From Rana temporaria (taxonomy: Eukaryota; Chordata; Amphibia; Anura; Ranidae): 64,000 nucleotides of DNA. The notes under the pieces are model-generated. The model did no database searches. It saw only the letters and a program-made list of their open reading frames with translations, and had not been told where the DNA came from. A program made the position numbers and the translations under genes. This document shows positions 56,401 to 62,400 of this stretch, in pieces. Within the stretch, counting starts at the first letter, position 1, and every line of letters begins with the position of its first letter. Where the stretch lies: positions 157,964,456 to 158,028,455 of the forward strand of contig NC_053494.1 of NCBI RefSeq assembly GCF_905171775.1. The letters are read 5' to 3'.

Positions 56401-59400
56401 TTGGCTGCCAATGAGCATGGTATTGGTCTGCCTGCAAGTACGACAGACCCAATTAAAGTATCTGAAACTCCATTCCCCCCTGGTAGAGTAACTCTTGTAG
56501 ATGTAACTCGTAACAGTGCAACACTTTCATGGGAGAAACCAGAGAGTGACGGAGGTAGCAAAATTACTGCCTATGTTGTAGAAATGCAGACCAAGGGAAG
56601 TGAAAAATGGAGCACTTGCACTCAGGTAAAAACACTAGAGACAACAATTACAGGCTTGTCTAGTGGTGAGGAGTATACATTCAGAGTGAGTGCTGTAAAT
56701 GAGAAAGGAAGGAGCGATCCAAGACAACTGGGTGTACCAGTAATAGCTAAGGATATTGAAATCCAACCAACAATTGAGCTTCTATTCAATACTTTTAGTG
56801 TAAAAGCAGGGGGTGATCTTAAGATTGAGGTACCAGTCCGAGGAAGACCAGTGCCTAATATAACATGGAAGAAAGATGGGCAAGCTTTAAAACAAACAAC
56901 TAGAGTAAATGTCCAAGTTACAAAGACGTCTACACTCCTCTCTATCAAAGAAGCAACTAAAGATGATGTTGGACAATATGAATTAACTGCTTCAAACAGT
57001 GCAGGTTCTGCAACAGCTTCTCTTGGTGTGATTGTGCTTGATAAACCTGGACCACCAGGACCCATACAGATTGACGATGTCAGTGCAGACAACATCTCAT
57101 TTTCTTGGAGTGCCCCAGAATATGATGGTGGTTGTCATATAAACAACTACATTGTTGAGAAGAGAGACACAACTACTACAGTATGGGAACTAGTATCAGC
57201 AACAGTGGCAAGAACATCCATTAAAGTTGGACGCTTGACAACTGGCTCAGAATACCAATTCCGTGTTTGCGCAGAAAACAGATATGGAAAGAGCCATTAT
57301 GCTGACAGCTCATCAGTTGTTGCTCAGTATCCATTCAAACCACCAGGACCTCCAGGAACACCTCGTGTTGCACATTCAACAAAGGCTTATATGCTTGTTA
57401 CATGGCAACCCCCTGTAAATGACGGTGGTAGTCAAGTGAATGGATATCATCTGGAGAAAAAAGAAAGAAGCAGCATTCTCTGGGCTAAGGTTAACAAGAG
57501 TCTTATATCTGACACACAAATGAAAGTAACAGGTCTTGAAGAAGGTCTGTTGTATGAATACCGTGTCTATGCTGAAAACATTGCTGGAATTGGAAAGTGT
57601 AGCAAATCGTGTGAGCCAGTTGCAGCAAGAGATCCATGTGACCCCCCAGGCCAGCCAGAAGTTACTAATATCACAAGAACATCTGTTTCCCTATCATGGA
57701 AGAAGCCAGAGTATGATGGTGGAGCAAAGATTACAGGATACATTATTGAAAGAAAGGAATTACCCGATGGACGTTGGCTAAAATGCAACTTTACAAACAT
57801 CCAGGACACATTCTTTGATGTAACTGCACTAACAGAAGACCAGAGATATGAATTTCGTGTTATTGCAAAGAATGCTGCAGGGCTTTTTAGTGAAGCTTCT
57901 GAATCCACAGGACCTATTACAGTTAAAGATGATGTAGATGCCCCAAGAATTATGATGGATGTTAAGTTCAGAGATGTTGTTGTTGTCAAGGCAGGGGAAA
58001 TTCTTAAAATTAATGCTGATATTGCAGGAAGGCCTCATCCTGTAGTTTCTTGGACAAAGGATGGCAAAGAAATTGAAGAAAAAGCAAGAGTAGAGATTAC
58101 CTCAACAGACAATAGTACTGTGCTTGTAGTTAAAGACTGCATAAGAAGAGATTCAGGCCAGTATGTCTTAACACTACAAAATGTTGCAGGAACAAGATCC
58201 TTAGCAGTAAACTGCAAAGTACTTGATAGACCAGGGCCTTCTGCAGGTCCACTACAAATTGCTGGAGTAACAGCCGAGAAGTGCACACTTTCCTGGGGAC
58301 CCCCTCAAGAAAATGGTGGTGCAGAGATCGACTACTATGTTGTTGAAAAACGTGAGACCAGCCGCATTGCCTGGACAGTTAGTGAATCTGAACTTAGAAC
58401 CACTTCCTGCAAGGTAACAAAACTTCTCAAGGGTAATGAATATGTCTTCAGAGTGATGGCCGTTAACAAGTATGGAGTGGGAGAAGCCCTGGAAAGTGAA
58501 GCCATCAAGGCATTAGATCCATTTACTGTTCCAAATGCACCAAAATCACTGGAGATTACAAGTGTAACAAAAGATGCTATGACTCTTTGTTGGGCAAGAC
58601 CTGAAAGTGATGGTGGTAGCGAAATAGCAGGGTATGTAATTGAGAGACGTGAGAAGAACAGTTTAAGGTGGATGCGTGTGAACAAAAAACCTGTTTATGA
58701 CCTAAGAGTTAAATCTCCTGGTTTGCGGGAAGGATGTGAATATGAATATCGTGTCTATGCAGAAAATGCTGCTGGCCTTAGCGCTCCAAGTGAATGCTCA
58801 CCTTTAATCCGTGCAGCAGATCCAGTTTTCCTGCCATCACCACCATCTAAGCCTAAAATTGTAGACTCAACAAGGTCAAGTGTGACAATCAGCTGGGTAA
58901 AACCATTGTTTGATGGAGGCTCACCAGTTACAGGATACACTGTTGAATACAAAAAGTCTGATGACACTGAATGGACAACAGCTATAACAAATGTGAGAGG
59001 TACTGAATATGCAGTAATTGCACTGACTTCTGGAGCAGAATACTCATTTAGAGTTAGATCTGTCAACAAAGTAGGTCCAAGTGAACCAAGTGAAAGCACA
59101 GAGCCACAGATAGTGAAAGACAGAGAAGAAGAGCCTGCTTTTGACATTGACACCGAAATGCGAAAAACATTGATTGTCAAAGCAGGTGGATCATTCACCA
59201 TGACAGTGCCTTACATAGGTAAACCTGTTCCCAATGTTATGTGGAGCAAACCAGACTCTGATCTACGTGCAAGAGCTACAATTGATACCACAGATACAAG
59301 AACCTCACTTTCCATTGAAAAGGCCACAAGGAATGATTCTGGCAAGTACACACTTACACTGCAGAACGTTCTTAACACTGCAACACTTACACTAGTTGTG

Positions 59401-62400
59401 AAAGTTCTTGATTCTCCTGGACCTCCTTCAAATATAATTATAAAAGAAGTGACAAAGGAATCTGCTGTCATGTCCTGGGATGTCCCTGAGAATGATGGTG
59501 GTGCACCAGTTAAGAATTACCACATTGAAAAACGTGAAGCAAGCAAAAAGGCATGGGTCTCTGTGACAAATAACTGTCATCGCCTTACATACAAAGCCAC
59601 TGGTCTACAAGAAGGTGGAGTCTACTATTTCAGAATCTCTGGAGAAAATGAATTCGGTGTTGGAGCATCTGCAGAAACCAAGGAAGGCGTAAAGATAACA
59701 GGTTAGTATTACATTCATGATTAAAACTAGATTACTGTCATTTGAAAGCAATGTTTGGTAGGGAAACTAGTTAAATACTATTCTAACATCCTTTATGTGT
59801 TTGCTCAACAGAGAGACCCAGTCCACCAGAAAAACTTGGAGTAACCAATGTTACAAAGGACAGTGTGTCACTGGCTTGGTCAAAACCAGAACATGACGGA
59901 GGAAGCAAAATACTGGGTTATCTGGTTGAAGCTCTAGAGAAAGGACAACAAAAATGGGTCAAATGTGCAGTAGTCAAGACAACTCACCATGATATTCGTG
60001 GCCTCAAAGAAAATGTTGACTACTTCTTCAGAGTTTTTGCAGAAAACCAGGCTGGTCTCAGTGATCCTAAAGAGCTTCTTCTACCTGTAACTGTTAAGGA
60101 AAAGCTTGGTGAGTATTTATTATCAGTATTTGTTTCTGTTTATTCATAGTCTTGATTTTCCAGTATATATAATATAAATATGCATAACTGCATATTTGTT
60201 TCTGTTTATTCATATTCTTGATTTCCTAGTATATATAATAAAAATATAAATAACTGAATAAAAAAATATCCCCCCCTCTCAACAAACCCAAGTCAGGGAC
60301 TATCAAATATCACATTTCTATTACCACTTAGTGAATTGTATAATATAAATATTTGTATTACACATTTTATCAGAGACTTTTGTCTGCTCCATTATTAGGC
60401 TAATTAACATTCCACCAATTGAATAAGAGCTTCAATATACTGTACACTTATCTAAAACAAGTCTTTTACATTATGTATTTACTAAGACTAAAGTCCCATA
60501 CACACTATTACATTTTCTGCAGATTTTTGTCTTTAGATTTACCAAAACCATATAATATGAGGTCGAACCAGGCAAGGCCCTTGCAATTCATGGTTTTGGT
60601 AAATCTGAATACAACAATCTGCAAAAAATATAATAGTGTGTATGGGGCTTAAGTTGCCACAAGGTAACTATATTCTGCTACAACCCAAACAGATACAACT
60701 TTGCCACAAACAAAGACAGAGCATTTGTTACTATTTATCATGCCTAATCTTTCTATATTATATAGATACTTTAGCTGTACATGGTATAATTTATATTTTA
60801 TGTGTCACTAAAATGTGTCTAATTCTAAGTATCATGCTTTTATTTTTCAGAATCGCCCGAAATAGACATGAGAGGATATCCAAGTAACACTGTATATGTC
60901 AGAGCAGGTTCTAATCTTAAAGTTGACATTCCAGTTTCTGGTAGACCTCTTCCTAAAGTGACACTATCCAGGGATGGTCTTCTTGTGAAATCCACTTTAC
61001 GGTTCAATACTGAAACAACAGCTGAAAGTATCATTGTTAACCTTAAAGAAAGTGTTGCTGCTGATGCTGGATCGTTTGAATTAACAGCATCCAACTCCAG
61101 TGGAACCACTAAGGCCACACTCAAGATTGTTGTATTAGACAGACCAGGTCCACCAGTAGGTCCTGTGGTCATTAGTGATGTCACTGAAGACAGTGTAACA
61201 CTGCAGTGGGAGCCTCCACGCTATGATGGTGGAAGCCAGGTTACTAACTACATTGTCCTGAAGAGAGAAACAAGCACTGCTGCTTGGTCTGAAGTTTCCT
61301 CTACAGTGGCCAGAAATGTCACTAAGGTCATGAAACTGACCAAAGGAGAAGAATACCAATTCCGTATCAAAGCTGAAAATCGTTTTGGCATCAGTGACCA
61401 TATTGATTCTGAGAGTGTAACTGTTAAGCTGCCTTACAGTAAGTTTATATTAATACCTAAATAGTAGTATCTAAATACTAATTTTTGTTTTACCTTATAC
61501 ACTACTTACACTATGTTTCCTTTTTCAGCCATACCTGGGCCACCATCTACTCCATGGGTCAGCAATGTTACCAGAGAGAGCATTACTGTGGGTTGGCATG
61601 AGCCAGTCTCTAATGGAGGCAATACCGTTATTGGGTATCACTTGGAAATGAAAGACAGGAACAGCATCTTGTGGCAGAAAGCTAATAAGACAATAATTCG
61701 CACAAGTCACTTCAAGATCACCAATATCAGTGCTGGACTTATCTATGAATTTAGAGTATATGCCGTAAATGCTGCTGGAATTGGAAAAGTCAGCCATCCA
61801 TCGGAACCTGTACTAGCAATTGATGCCTGTGGTGAGTTATTAACATATGTTTTTTTTTTTGTATTTGTAGGGCAATATTCAATAAATGTTATCAGTTGAT
61901 TTAAAGTGCTATTTAACTAACTTACAGATTGCCTGCTGTATCACATATGCTTTAACAGAGCAAGCAATGGCTGATTTTAATGGCTGACAAAATGATAACA
62001 GCATAACATTTAAACAAAGATAGCAACATGCTACCTACTTTATGTTATAGAATAAATATGATTTTTAACTCTTGTCTTTCCTTTACAGAGCCTCCTAGAA
62101 ATGTCCGTGTAACTGATATTACAAAAATTTCTGTGAACCTGGCATGGCAGAAACCAGCATACGATGGTGGCAGCAAAATCACTGGATACATTGTGGAAAA
62201 ACGTGATCTGCCAAATGGTCGTTGGACCAAGGCCAGCTTTACCAATGTTATTGAGACACAGTTTAGTGTATCTGGATTGACTCAAGGCAATCAGTATGAA
62301 TTCCGTGTCTTTGCCAAGAATGCAGTTGGTTCCATAAGTAACCCATCAGATGTTGCAGGACCCATCACTTGTGTTGATACATACGGTAAGGAAATTTAAA

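Noticed and set aside
42596..59701. CRISPR-like or satellite array because of regular periodicity
   Set aside because: The about 300-bp and 3.25-kb periods come from tandem protein domains that differ strongly in nucleotide sequence.
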